Source: DATFAS01 sp035254305
GTDB lineage: Bacteria; Bacillota; Bacilli; Aneurinibacillales; RAOX-1
DNA length: 10,746 nucleotides
Direction: 5' to 3'
Assembly: GCA_035254305.1 (NCBI GenBank)
Contig: DATFAS010000043.1
Location: forward strand, 1-10,746
Part shown: positions 1 to 7,175 of the stretch, one piece after another
How positions within the stretch are numbered: position 1 is the first letter of the stretch
Layout of the letters: every line of letters begins with the position of its first letter
Translations under genes and position numbers: made by a program
The notes under the pieces: generated by a model
Database searches by the model: none
What the model was told of the DNA's origin: nothing
Seen by the model: only the letters and a program-made list of their open reading frames with translations

Positions 1-558
1 AAAGAAAAAACAAGTGAAGAGATTGGTAAGTTTAAAATTGATCTATTTAATCCTGAGAAAGAATACCAAATTAATGATAAAACGAAAGTTCAGGTTTTAG
101 AATATTATCCTGACTTTGAGCTTAGTAAAGATAAGGTGCCAACAACAAAGTCACCGAATCCTGATAATCCAGCATTTATCCTTAATGTTATTAGTCCTGC
201 AACACCAAATGGAGAAAAAGCATGGCTTTTCCTTGGTTCTTACCTAGGGACACCTGGGCAGGAAAATGTGTATGGATATGACTTTAATATGCCGGATTTA
301 ACCAATATAACAGGCCTTATGGTACGGAAGGATAAGAGTTTACCTGTTATTTACTTTGGTTGTTTTATTTGGATGGTAGGAGTCATCATGGGATTTTATT
401 GGCAACACCGTCGGATTTGGGTACAAACCGAGAGAGGCACCGTTTATATTGCAGGTCATACCAACAAAAATTATTATGGATTAAGAAAAGAGTTAGTGGA
501 TGCTTTTCGTAAAGCCTCTATAGACATTTCTTTGGATACTCGTAAAGATAAAAAATAG
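1..558 (+). CDS. resB: Cytochrome c biogenesis protein ResB, 3' part (5' end outside window)
   Basis: ResB is the membrane partner of ResC in system II (Ccs) cytochrome c maturation, where the two deliver and attach haem to apocytochrome c on the outer face of the membrane. The frame is open from base 1 and ends at TAG 556-558, giving 185 codons; family members are about 500-550 residues, so roughly the last third is present. A GTG at 136 is an internal codon, not the start. The fragment shows a long extracytoplasmic portion, then one membrane helix at fragment residues about 115-133 (LPVIYFGCFIWMVGVIMGFY), followed by the HRRIWV stretch and a short basic cytoplasmic tail, the usual ResB C-terminus. 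It lies 47 bases before resC with no terminator between them, so they are probably cotranscribed; resA would be expected just upstream of the window. Identification rests on the tail topology plus the resC-resD-resE context. Confidence 0.9.
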   Translation, partial: KEKTSEEIGKFKIDLFNPEKEYQINDKTKVQVLEYYPDFELSKDKVPTTKSPNPDNPAFILNVISPATPNGEKAWLFLGSYLGTPGQENVYGYDFNMPDLTNITGLMVRKDKSLPVIYFGCFIWMVGVIMGFYWQHRRIWVQTERGTVYIAGHTNKNYYGLRKELVDAFRKASIDISLDTRKDKK

Positions 559-605
559 TTAGTTTCATAGCAACCTAGATCATAGGAAAAAGGAGGGAAA
601 GATTC

Positions 606-1811
606 GTGATTGCTCTAAGTAGCAATTTGTTATTAGTTGCATTTATCATGTATGTGCTGTCAAGTATAGCCTGTATTGTCTCGATTACCGGTAAGCGCTG
701 GAGGAATCGGAATATGGAGCAGCATACAACAAGATGGGGGTGGATTGGGTTTACCCTAGCCTTCCTTGGATTTTTGTTTCAGACAGGATTTACGATTACA
801 CGCTGGATTGTCGCAGGGCATTTTCCAACAAGTAATATGTTTGAATATCTTGCTTTTCTTGGTTATAGCATAGCGTTTGGTTTTCTTATTATATTTTTAA
901 TTTACCGATTGTCCATCCTTGGCGCATTTGCGATGCCAGTTTCTTTTATCGTTATTGCTTATGCTTCCGTTTTTCCACGAGAGGTGACTCCATTAATTCC
1001 TGCCTTGCAGAGTTATTGGCTTAAGATTCACGTGACAACAGCAGCACTTGGAGAGGGAATATTTGCTGTCGGATTTGCAGCAGGGTTGATGTATCTTATT
1101 CGCACCATTGATCAGAGTGTGCCTAGTCGTAGTAGAAAATGGCTTGAGGGTGTTCTCTGTCTAGTACTTATGTTAGTTGGATTTATCCTTGCATCGCTAT
1201 CCTTTGAATCGATGCATTATCAAGCTGTATTTGAATTCAAGCAAGGTGAAATGACATCTACTGTAACCTATGACATGCCAGCTATTACTGGTCCTAAGGA
1301 TGCTGTGCTTACCACGCCAGGAGCGATGAAGCCTTTATTCGATGCTCCAGGTTGGATGAAAGGGGCGAATGCTGCTCGTAAACTAAATACCGTTATTTGG
1401 TCAGCGTGGATTGGATTTGTATTTTATTGGTTGATTCGTTTGGGCACTCGCAGACGGATCGGACAGTTATTGCAGCCAATATTAAGTGATCTAGATTCAG
1501 AAACCATCGATGAAATTAGTTACAGAGCGATTGCGATAGGGTATCCTATATTTACATTAGGTGCCTTGATATTTGCCATGATATGGGCATCAGAGGCGTG
1601 GGGGCGCTTCTGGGGCTGGGACCCAAAGGAAGTTTGGGCACTTATTACTTGGTTGTTCTACACCGCTTATCTTCATTTACGCTTATCTAAGGGATGGTTA
1701 GGAGAAAAATCTGCTTGGATGGCTGTACTTGGATTTATCGTGGTGATGGTTACATTAGTATTTGTTAATTTAGTAGTTGTAGGTTTGCATTCATATGCTC
1801 AGGTGGGGTGA
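606..1811 (+). CDS. resC: Cytochrome c biogenesis protein ResC (CcsA/CcmF-type haem protein)
   Basis: ResC is the haem-binding multi-spanning membrane protein of system II cytochrome c maturation and works with ResB. The 401-residue product has about eight hydrophobic segments. The diagnostic tryptophan-rich WWD motif is at residues about 327-344 (WASEAWGRFWGWDPKEVW), with flanking histidines that are candidates for haem ligation at H142 (LKIHVTTAALGEG) and H395 (LHSY). A large loop at about 201-260 is probably extracytoplasmic. Start choice: GTG at 606 follows a strong AAGGAGGGA site at 591-599 at good spacing, and no better start lies downstream before the first helix. The stop codon TGA 1809-1811 lies six bases before the preferred ATG of resD, and the GGTGGGG ribosome site of resD overlaps the end of resC, so translation of the two is probably linked. 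Length and motif agree with Bacillus ResC. Confidence 0.95.
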   Translation: MIALSSNLLLVAFIMYVLSSIACIVSITGKRWRNRNMEQHTTRWGWIGFTLAFLGFLFQTGFTITRWIVAGHFPTSNMFEYLAFLGYSIAFGFLIIFLIYRLSILGAFAMPVSFIVIAYASVFPREVTPLIPALQSYWLKIHVTTAALGEGIFAVGFAAGLMYLIRTIDQSVPSRSRKWLEGVLCLVLMLVGFILASLSFESMHYQAVFEFKQGEMTSTVTYDMPAITGPKDAVLTTPGAMKPLFDAPGWMKGANAARKLNTVIWSAWIGFVFYWLIRLGTRRRIGQLLQPILSDLDSETIDEISYRAIAIGYPIFTLGALIFAMIWASEAWGRFWGWDPKEVWALITWLFYTAYLHLRLSKGWLGEKSAWMAVLGFIVVMVTLVFVNLVVVGLHSYAQVG

Positions 1812-1816
1812 AGAGT

Positions 1817-2536
1817 ATGGCAAATGAGTATGTTCAGCGAATTTTGGTAGTGGATGATGAAGAGAGAATCCGTAGACTACTACGAATGTATCTTGAGAGA
1901 GAAAACTATCAAATTGATGAAGCTGAAAATGGAGAGAGGGCTTTAGAATTAGCGGTTGCAAATGATTATGCACTTATTTTACTTGATTTAATGCTTCCTG
2001 GTATCGATGGGATTGAGGTTTGTCAAAGACTTCGGGAGAAGAAAGCGACGCCTATCATTATGCTTACGGCAAAGGGTGAGGAAACCAATCGAATTCAAGG
2101 CTTCGAAGCGGGCACTGATGACTACGTGATCAAGCCATTCAGTCCTAGAGAGGTTGTGTTTCGTGTAAAGGCGTTACTTAGACGTTCTTCTTCAACTGCT
2201 TTCTTGGCAACAGATAACTCGTTACACAATGTATTGGTTTTCCCGCATTTAACCATTGACAATGATGCCCATAAGGTAACAACGGATGGGGTAGAGGTCA
2301 ATTTAACTCCTAAGGAGTACGAGCTGCTATTGTATCTAGCGCAAAATCCAGAAAAAGTATTTTCGCGCGAAGATTTACTTAAGGATGTTTGGCATTATGA
2401 ATTTTTCGGGGACCTAAGAACAGTGGATACACATATCAAGCGGTTAAGAGAGAAATTAAACAAGGTTTCTCAGGATGCTGCGAATATGATTTCAACGGTC
2501 TGGGGAATCGGATACAAACTTGAGGTGCCAAAATAG
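1817..2536 (+). CDS. resD: Respiration response regulator ResD (OmpR/PhoB family)
   Basis: ResD is the DNA-binding response regulator of the ResD-ResE pair, which in Bacillus controls cytochrome biogenesis, terminal oxidases and anaerobic nitrate/nitrite and fermentative genes. The receiver domain spans residues 7-122, with acidic pocket D13/D14, phosphoacceptor D57 (ILLDLMLPG), T84 and K106. A winged-helix DNA-binding domain spans about 136-236 and contains the RTVDTHIKRLREKL recognition region. The long stretches of identity to B. subtilis ResD that I recall (for example TAKGEE, FEAGTDDY, KPFSPREVV, YEFFGDLRTVDTH) make the assignment firm. Start: ATG 1817 is preferred, giving 239 residues, because the GGTGGGG site at 1802-1808 sits eight bases ahead of it. 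The in-frame GTG at 1808 would overlap resC but is itself part of that ribosome site. The stop TAG overlaps the GTG start of resE by one base. Confidence 0.96.
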   Translation: MANEYVQRILVVDDEERIRRLLRMYLERENYQIDEAENGERALELAVANDYALILLDLMLPGIDGIEVCQRLREKKATPIIMLTAKGEETNRIQGFEAGTDDYVIKPFSPREVVFRVKALLRRSSSTAFLATDNSLHNVLVFPHLTIDNDAHKVTTDGVEVNLTPKEYELLLYLAQNPEKVFSREDLLKDVWHYEFFGDLRTVDTHIKRLREKLNKVSQDAANMISTVWGIGYKLEVPK

Positions 2537-4335
2537 TGGTTTGGAATAGTGTTGTAGGAAAACTTTGGATAACGATCATAGGCTTGGTTGCGGTGGTTCT
2601 CACCCTGCTAAGCCTTTTATTGGTTCAATTCTTAGATCGATATTATTTTGAACAAAGGTCTGATAACCTTAAGCAGCTTGCTTTACAACTTAGTACAATT
2701 ATTCAAGCAAACCCGGATAGTGAGCATATTAGCACAGCTAGAGAGCTAGTTGAGGCTTATAATACGAGCTTAATTGTTACGGGCGTAAATGATGAGAAAA
2801 AAACGGACCAAGTGACTCATCTTCCTGTGGTAGAACCTAGCTTGTTGATTAAGAACCCTAAGCTAGAAAAGGCATTGCAAGGTGATTTGGGTGTGTTTAG
2901 AGGACGTTTTCCTGTGACATTGCCCGGGATAAGCAATGCCGTAGGAGAAATGGATATTTTAGCAGTATCCGTTCCCTTAGTCATTCACAATGAATTAACA
3001 GGCTCCATTATTCTTTATCAGAATTTACAGGATCTTGCTGATACGACCAAGGAAACAACCAAATATATTCTCTATGCAGCTGCGATTGGAATCTTTTTGA
3101 CAACGATTTTTGCTTTCTTTTTGTCCACAAGGATAACAAATCCCCTAAGGCAAATGAAGAAGGCGGCAGATTCCTTGGCACGAGGAAATTTCACCTCGGT
3201 TATTCCTATTCGAAGTAACGATGAGATTGGGGATCTTGCTGTAACTTTTAACCACATGGCCAAACAGCTTGATGAGTTAATTCATGCTTTATCGAGAGAG
3301 AAGGAACAGCTCTTTAGTGTGTTGCGAAGTATGGTTGATGGAGTGATTACGGTAGACAAGGAAGGAAGGATAATTCTTGTTAATCCACCAGCTGAAGAGA
3401 TGTTGAAAGCCTTAATGTTTGAGCAATCTGGGACGGAATGGATTAGTAAGGAATCCTTTGCTGGTCTGCTGCTTCCAGAGCCATTTGTCAGCTTTAGTGT
3501 GAAAGTAATGTCTGAAAGATATGAATCGGTGACAGATATTGCAGCACAAGGTAGGGTGTGGTCTGTTGTCATGGCTCCACTTTATGATCGTGATCAAGTA
3601 GGAGGAGCAGTAGCTGTTTTACGTGATATGACGAAAGAACGGCAGATGGATAAGCTGCGTAAGGATTTCATAGCAAATGTCTCTCATGAATTACGTACAC
3701 CCCTTGCGATGCTGCAGGGTTACAGTGAAGCTATTGTGGATGATATTGCTGGAGATCCTGAGGAGACAAAAGAATTAGCTCAAATTATTTATGATGAATC
3801 CGTGAGAATGAGCCGACTGGTTAATGATTTATTGGATTTAGGGCGTATGGAAGCAGGATTTGTTGAGCTTAACCAAGAACCTGTACAATTACAACCTTTT
3901 ATCGATAAAATTATTCGGAAATTTGCCGTAGTAGGTAAGGAAAGGAATCTTGCTGTCATTTCGGATACAGAGCTATTACCTAACGAACACTTCTGGATTG
4001 ACATTGATCGAATGGAGCAGGTCTTTACCAATCTAATTGATAATGCCCTGCGACATACGAAACCTGGTGGTCAAGTGATCTTGCATGTTGCATCAAAGGA
4101 TGGTCATCTTTATTTAGAGATTCGTGATACAGGAAGTGGTATTCCTGAAGAAGATTTACCGTTCGTATTCGAACGATTCTATAAAGCGGATAAAGCACGT
4201 ACAAGGACCTCCTCTGGAACGGGGCTTGGGCTTGCGATCGTAAGACAAATCGTTCATGCACATGGTGGTCAAATAACGGTGCATAGTAAATTGGGAGAAG
4301 GTACATCATTTGTCATTAATCTTCCAAAGGAATAA
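2536..4335 (+). CDS. resE: Sensor histidine kinase ResE
   Basis: ResE is the membrane sensor kinase and phosphatase that acts on ResD in response to oxygen limitation, nitric oxide or respiratory state. Domains in the 599 residues are: membrane helix about 10-33; extracytoplasmic region about 34-175; second helix about 177-199; HAMP 200-253; PAS-like region about 255-370; HisKA dimerisation domain with phosphoacceptor H384 in SHELRTPL; and an ATPase domain with N box NLIDNALRHT (499-508), G1 DTGSGIP (531-537), F box FVFERFYKAD (543-552) and G2 GTGLGLAI (561-568). All catalytic boxes are intact. The GTG start shares its G with the last base of the resD stop (TAGTG), and GAGGTG at 2522-2527 serves as ribosome site inside resD. 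This is typical translational coupling that keeps regulator and kinase in ratio. Length is close to the 589 residues of B. subtilis ResE. Confidence 0.96.
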   Translation: MVWNSVVGKLWITIIGLVAVVLTLLSLLLVQFLDRYYFEQRSDNLKQLALQLSTIIQANPDSEHISTARELVEAYNTSLIVTGVNDEKKTDQVTHLPVVEPSLLIKNPKLEKALQGDLGVFRGRFPVTLPGISNAVGEMDILAVSVPLVIHNELTGSIILYQNLQDLADTTKETTKYILYAAAIGIFLTTIFAFFLSTRITNPLRQMKKAADSLARGNFTSVIPIRSNDEIGDLAVTFNHMAKQLDELIHALSREKEQLFSVLRSMVDGVITVDKEGRIILVNPPAEEMLKALMFEQSGTEWISKESFAGLLLPEPFVSFSVKVMSERYESVTDIAAQGRVWSVVMAPLYDRDQVGGAVAVLRDMTKERQMDKLRKDFIANVSHELRTPLAMLQGYSEAIVDDIAGDPEETKELAQIIYDESVRMSRLVNDLLDLGRMEAGFVELNQEPVQLQPFIDKIIRKFAVVGKERNLAVISDTELLPNEHFWIDIDRMEQVFTNLIDNALRHTKPGGQVILHVASKDGHLYLEIRDTGSGIPEEDLPFVFERFYKADKARTRTSSGTGLGLAIVRQIVHAHGGQITVHSKLGEGTSFVINLPKE

Positions 4336-4359
4336 AGAGTTTATTGGAGGGAAATCTTA

Positions 4360-5496
4360 GTGTTCAAAATGATTTTGTTTGATGTTGACGGCGTCTTATT
4401 AAGTGAGGAAAGGTATTTCGATGCTTCAGCACTCACGGTTTGGGAGATGCTGTTTAGCCCTAACTATTTAGGGTTAGAGAATGAGGCTTTCACTCCGACA
4501 CCACAGGAAGAACAGATTCGTTCGATACGTAAAGTAATCTTTGATGATGACTTCGTACTGTCTTTTATGAAGAGTAGAGGGATTAATGCAAATTGGGACA
4601 TGGTCTTTCTATCATTTGGTCATCAGTTAATTTCAATTATGGAACAACTCTTGCCTGAGCATAAGGAAGAATTAAAAGAAATTCTAGCTGCACAGATTAC
4701 GAAGGGTGCCATCGATCAGTTACGAGCTTTGGTGAACGGGAAAAATCTAACCGTACAATATGATTCATTCGTTCCCGATTTTTCTCCAAGTAAAGCCGAG
4801 AAACAAGAATTGCTATTATATTTAAATCATTTAGCAGAACAGAGATTAGGGATTACAACGGAGGTTTTCTCAAGAACCAGTGCATTATGGGAGCTTTGTC
4901 AAGAAACATTCCAGGAATGGTATCTTGGTGAAACCCTTACTGAGGAAAGCCTTGGTAGGCCTGCGATCCAGAAGGGGAAAAAAGGCTTTCTAAGTGATGA
5001 AATTCCCATTGTTGAGCCAAAGCGGATGGCAGAGGTGTTTGCTCAGATTAAGAGCAGAGGAATTACATTGGGAATAGGGACGGGTCGTCCCACAATTGAA
5101 ACCTTGGTTCCATTGGAAGCGATGGGGTTACTCTCCTATTTTGATCCAAACCGTGTAATTACAGCATCGCATGTGTTAGAAGCTGAAAATAAGTACCCAG
5201 AACGATCTCCATTAGCCAAACCTCAACCTTTCTGTTATATTAAAGGATGGCTTGGATTAGATCAAAGTGACTCAGATATATTTAATTTTGTGTTACCTAT
5301 GCAAGATGCTGATGAGCTCTTAATTGTTGGGGATTCTATCGCTGACTACATGGCTGCTAAGAGTATAGGCTGTCGATTTGCAGCTATTCTAACAGGTTTA
5401 ACAGGGCAAGAGGCCAGAGCTAAATTCGAGGAGCTTCATGCAGATTATATTTTTGATGATATGACAGGTATATTGTCTATTTTTAAGGATAATTAG
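4360..5496 (+). CDS. HAD-superfamily hydrolase with a large cap insert, linked to the res operon
   Basis: This is a predicted cytoplasmic phosphatase or phosphotransferase of the haloacid dehalogenase superfamily; the substrate is unknown. Of 378 residues, motif I is FDVDGVLL with nucleophile D8 and acid/base D10. Motif II is the GTGRP stretch with T241. K287 is a candidate motif III lysine, and motif IV is IVGDSIAD with D325 for magnesium. Between motifs I and II lie about 200 residues, a larger insert than in common phosphoglycolate-phosphatase-like members; it is rich in acidic residues and predicted helix. Start: GTG 4360 is eight bases after GGAGGG (4346-4351), whereas the ATG at 4369 would be too far away. 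Only 24 bases separate it from resE with no hairpin, so it is probably cotranscribed with resBCDE. A role in respiration or redox signalling is suggested only by position. The family call is sure; the function is not. Confidence 0.85.
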   Translation: MFKMILFDVDGVLLSEERYFDASALTVWEMLFSPNYLGLENEAFTPTPQEEQIRSIRKVIFDDDFVLSFMKSRGINANWDMVFLSFGHQLISIMEQLLPEHKEELKEILAAQITKGAIDQLRALVNGKNLTVQYDSFVPDFSPSKAEKQELLLYLNHLAEQRLGITTEVFSRTSALWELCQETFQEWYLGETLTEESLGRPAIQKGKKGFLSDEIPIVEPKRMAEVFAQIKSRGITLGIGTGRPTIETLVPLEAMGLLSYFDPNRVITASHVLEAENKYPERSPLAKPQPFCYIKGWLGLDQSDSDIFNFVLPMQDADELLIVGDSIADYMAAKSIGCRFAAILTGLTGQEARAKFEELHADYIFDDMTGILSIFKDN

Positions 5497-5533
5497 TTTG
5501 TTTATCTATAGAACAAAATCTGTCATGCCCTCA

Positions 5534-5539
5534 TATAAT
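5534..5539 (+). promoter_or_regulatory. Possible -10 box for the small acidic protein gene
   Basis: A perfect TATAAT hexamer lies 25 bases before the ATG at 5565, inside the 68-base gap after the HAD gene. No convincing -35 hexamer is seen 16-18 bases upstream (the sequence there is GAACAA-like) and there is no TG extension, so in an AT-rich gap this may be chance. No terminator separates the gene from the upstream operon, so readthrough could also supply its transcript. Confidence 0.3.
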
Positions 5540-5564
5540 AAATGTATATGAAGGGATGGGTGTT

Positions 5565-5852
5565 ATGAAAAAGGTAACACTGAAAATTAAACAAACGGTA
5601 CGATATCCTTTCTATCAGGCAATGATGGATGTGAGTGAAGAGGAATTTCTAGATGATGAATACAAGATTGTCTGGGAGGAAGCGGAGGAAATAGGCTTAG
5701 TGTTTTCCGCTGCGGATCGTATAGAAATATTTAAGGTGATGGATTGTGTCTTACACTTTCATCATGACGGGATAGATTATTTCTTTTGTTATGATCCTGA
5801 TAAGTATTGGGATGAACTAAGTGTTATTTTGGATAAAAAAGGAAATCAATAA
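5565..5852 (+). CDS. Small acidic protein of unknown function
   Basis: I do not recognise this 95-residue protein. It begins with a basic beta-like segment (MKKVTLKIKQTVRY), continues through an acidic stretch (EEEFLDDEYKIVWEEAEE, residues about 22-39), and has a hydrophobic/histidine patch (VLHFHHDGIDYFFCYD) in the C-terminal half. There is no signal peptide and no membrane helix, so it is probably cytoplasmic. Start: ATG 5565 is preferred, with AAGGGATGGG at 5551-5560 as ribosome site; the in-frame ATG at 5556 sits directly against that AAGGG and is unlikely. The gene follows the HAD gene by 68 bases and ends 11 bases before a strong terminator, so it is either the last gene of the res block or a single-gene unit. 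The steady codon use and good ribosome site make it very probably a real gene. Confidence 0.75.
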   Translation: MKKVTLKIKQTVRYPFYQAMMDVSEEEFLDDEYKIVWEEAEEIGLVFSAADRIEIFKVMDCVLHFHHDGIDYFFCYDPDKYWDELSVILDKKGNQ

Positions 5853-5862
5853 TAACAGAAGG

Positions 5863-5890
5863 GAGCAGCATTAGCTGCTCTTTTCTTTTT
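5863..5890 (+). terminator. Rho-independent terminator after the small acidic protein gene
   Basis: A perfect 7-bp stem GAGCAGC (5863-5869) / GCTGCTC (5874-5880) with loop ATTA is followed directly by TTTTCTTTTT (5881-5890). It begins 11 bases after the stop codon at 5850-5852 and marks the probable end of the transcript that starts upstream of resB. Confidence 0.9.
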
Positions 5891-5905
5891 CAGAGGCCAA
5901 ACAGT

Positions 5906-6022
5906 TTGGACAAGTCTTTAGTTTGGATTCAAATTAAAATTAAAATAAACCAGGCTGGTAATGTCGAGGATGGGATGGCCGAGGTTTATAACTATATTGA
6001 GACGAAAAAATTTAAGGAGTAA
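5906..6022 (+). CDS. Possible 38-residue small protein or gene remnant ahead of the DUF92 gene
   Basis: The frame 5906-6022 reads like protein rather than spacer. After a TTG at 5906 it encodes a short basic beta-like run (VWIQIKIKINQ) followed by an amphipathic acidic helix (GNVEDGMAEVYNYIETKKFK), ending at TAA 6020-6022. AGAGG at 5892-5896 is a modest ribosome site nine bases before the TTG. The frame stays open upstream of 5906 through the terminator, so it could instead be the 3' remnant of a gene whose front was lost. The AAGGAG that serves the next gene lies inside its last codons, and its stop is two bases before the ATG of the DUF92 gene, an arrangement that suggests translational coupling. 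I do not recognise the family. It is too short to confirm by eye. Confidence 0.4.
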   Translation: MDKSLVWIQIKIKINQAGNVEDGMAEVYNYIETKKFKE

Positions 6023-6024
6023 AC

Positions 6025-6825
6025 ATGGGAATTAGAGTCGCAATGGGTGTTATTTTAAGTTTTGTTATTGCAGAGGCAGCATATCGTAAGGGTTCTCTTT
6101 CTAAAGATGGGAAATTTGCAGCCTATTTTGTTGGCAGTGCTATTTTTGCGTTTGGGTCTATTTATTGGTACGGGCTACTGCTTTTCTTTTTTTTCTCATC
6201 TACTCTTTTATCAAGATATCGTAAAGAACAGAAGCGGAAAGTGGAGGATTTATTTGCTAAGACAGGCCGCCGAGATGCATGGCAAGTGATGGCAAACGGA
6301 GGGCTTGGAGTGGTGGTAACGATATTGAACTATTTTCTTCCTTCCTATGGATGGATGGCTTTCTACCTAGGGATTCTATCCACTGTTAATGCCGATACAT
6401 GGGGAACGGAACTTGGTGTGCTTTCATCTTCTAAGCCACGGCATATTCTTACTTGGAACAGAGTAGAGAAGGGAACCTCTGGTGGAGTCAGTTCATTGGG
6501 CATGGTAGGGACCTTTCTCGGAGCATTATTTATGGGAGCAAGTGCTATGTTTTTTTATTTTCTTGAGAATCATACCTATCAACCATTCTTTCTTGGAGCA
6601 AGTGTGCTTGGAGGGGTTGGAGGTGCTTTGGTCGATAGTCTTTTAGGGGCAACGATTCAGGAAATGTATTTCTGTAGGAACTGTCACCAACAAACGGAGA
6701 GGATCTCTCATTGTGGAAGGCAAACGGATAAGATAAGGGGAATAAAGGGGATGAATAATGATGTTGTGAATCTACTTAGCTCTGTAGCCGGTGGGAGCTT
6801 GGCCTGGCTCTTATATATCGTTTGA
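6025..6825 (+). CDS. DUF92 / TIGR00297 family integral membrane protein
   Basis: This 266-residue polytopic membrane protein belongs to the DUF92 (TMEM19/VTE6-like) family. The plant member VTE6 is a phytyl-phosphate kinase; bacterial members have no settled function, so a prenyl-phosphate-related role here is inference only. About six hydrophobic segments are visible. Family signatures are VNADTWGTELGVLSS (121-135), the VEKGTSGGVSSLG stretch (147-159) and GGALVDSLLGATIQEMY (199-215). After the last signature comes a small Cys/His cluster, C217xxC220 and H229-C230, which could bind a metal. Start: ATG 6025 follows AAGGAG (6014-6019) at five bases. The gene is preceded by the terminator at 5863-5890 and a possible small coupled frame, and ends before a bidirectional terminator, so it forms its own short transcript. 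Length matches the usual 250-270 residues. Confidence 0.85.
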   Translation: MGIRVAMGVILSFVIAEAAYRKGSLSKDGKFAAYFVGSAIFAFGSIYWYGLLLFFFFSSTLLSRYRKEQKRKVEDLFAKTGRRDAWQVMANGGLGVVVTILNYFLPSYGWMAFYLGILSTVNADTWGTELGVLSSSKPRHILTWNRVEKGTSGGVSSLGMVGTFLGALFMGASAMFFYFLENHTYQPFFLGASVLGGVGGALVDSLLGATIQEMYFCRNCHQQTERISHCGRQTDKIRGIKGMNNDVVNLLSSVAGGSLAWLLYIV

Positions 6826-6839
6826 GATCAAATAAACTC

Positions 6840-6872
6840 AAAAAAAGAAGACCACAGAATGTGGTCTTCTTT
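6840..6872. terminator. Bidirectional terminator between the DUF92 gene and the ferredoxin gene
   Basis: A perfect 13-bp inverted repeat, AAAGAAGACCACA (6844-6856) and its complement (6860-6872), has a GAA loop. Read on the minus strand, the stem is followed by a run of seven T (complement of 6840-6846), so it is an excellent terminator for the ferredoxin gene ending at 6880. On the plus strand the T run is the shorter one at the stem foot, so it is weaker but usable for the DUF92 gene. Confidence 0.9.
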
Positions 6873-6879
6873 AATGGTC

Positions 6880-7110
6880 CTACTTGTTAAAAGGTGCGTC
6901 TGCTACTTTAATAGAATCAGTAGGGCAACCTTCAGCAGCATCATTCATATCGTCCCAAAGAATTTCAGGAACTTCTGCGATTCCATGATTGTCATCAAGA
7001 GTTACGAAAGCTAGACCTTCATCATCGTAATCATAGACGTCTGGTGCAGTTGCTCCGCATGCTCCGCAAGCGATACAAGTTTCTTTATCAACCCAAGTGT
7101 ACTTAGCCAT
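6880..7110 (-). CDS. fer: Ferredoxin, single [4Fe-4S] cluster
   Basis: This is a small soluble low-potential electron carrier of the Bacillus type, which donates electrons to redox enzymes such as cytochromes P450 or desaturases. It has 76 residues. The cluster ligands are C12, C15 and C18 in CIACGAC plus the distant C62 in EGCPTDSIKVAD. The family normally keeps one cluster because the second CxxC set is missing, as here. The sequence MAKYTWVDKETC and the DYDDEGLAFVTLD region closely follow B. subtilis Fer as I recall it (82 residues); the C-terminus is about six residues shorter. Start: the ATG at 7110 is preceded on the minus strand by GGGAGG (complement of 7121-7126) with ten bases between. 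The gene is monocistronic, closed by the terminator at 6840-6872, and an inverted repeat resembling a redox-regulator operator lies 37 bases upstream. Confidence 0.95.
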   Translation of the reverse strand: MAKYTWVDKETCIACGACGATAPDVYDYDDEGLAFVTLDDNHGIAEVPEILWDDMNDAAEGCPTDSIKVADAPFNK

Positions 7111-7146
7111 TATGTAATGACCTCCCTCAAAAAATTAGAAATATGA

Positions 7147-7175
7147 GTGTGAAAAATCTGTTAAATATTTCACAC
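7147..7175. promoter_or_regulatory. Inverted repeat resembling a Rex or Fnr operator, upstream of fer
   Basis: The outer arms GTGTGAAA (7147-7154) and TTTCACAC (7168-7175) form a perfect 8-bp inverted repeat with a 13-base spacer. Inside it, TGTTAAATATTTCACA (7159-7174) differs at one position from a perfect palindrome of the form TGTGAAATATTTCACA. That core fits the Rex operator pattern TTGTGAA-N4-TTCACAA at about 15 of 18 positions and the Fnr/CRP pattern TGTGA-N6-TCACA at 9 of 10. It lies 37-65 bases upstream of the fer start codon, where a regulator could act. No confident -35/-10 pair for fer was found. The regulator is inferred, not shown. Confidence 0.4.

Noticed and set aside
3282..3572. 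Minus-strand open frames inside resE (also 3072-3263, 3789-4031, 4025-4309)
   Set aside because: They lie wholly within the strongly supported resE coding sequence and show no family features or start signals.
5891..5990. Possible sigma-A promoter for the DUF92 gene among TTGGAC/TTGGAT and AT-rich hexamers
   Set aside because: Several weak pairings are possible and none has good -35 and -10 boxes at proper spacing, so no call can be supported.
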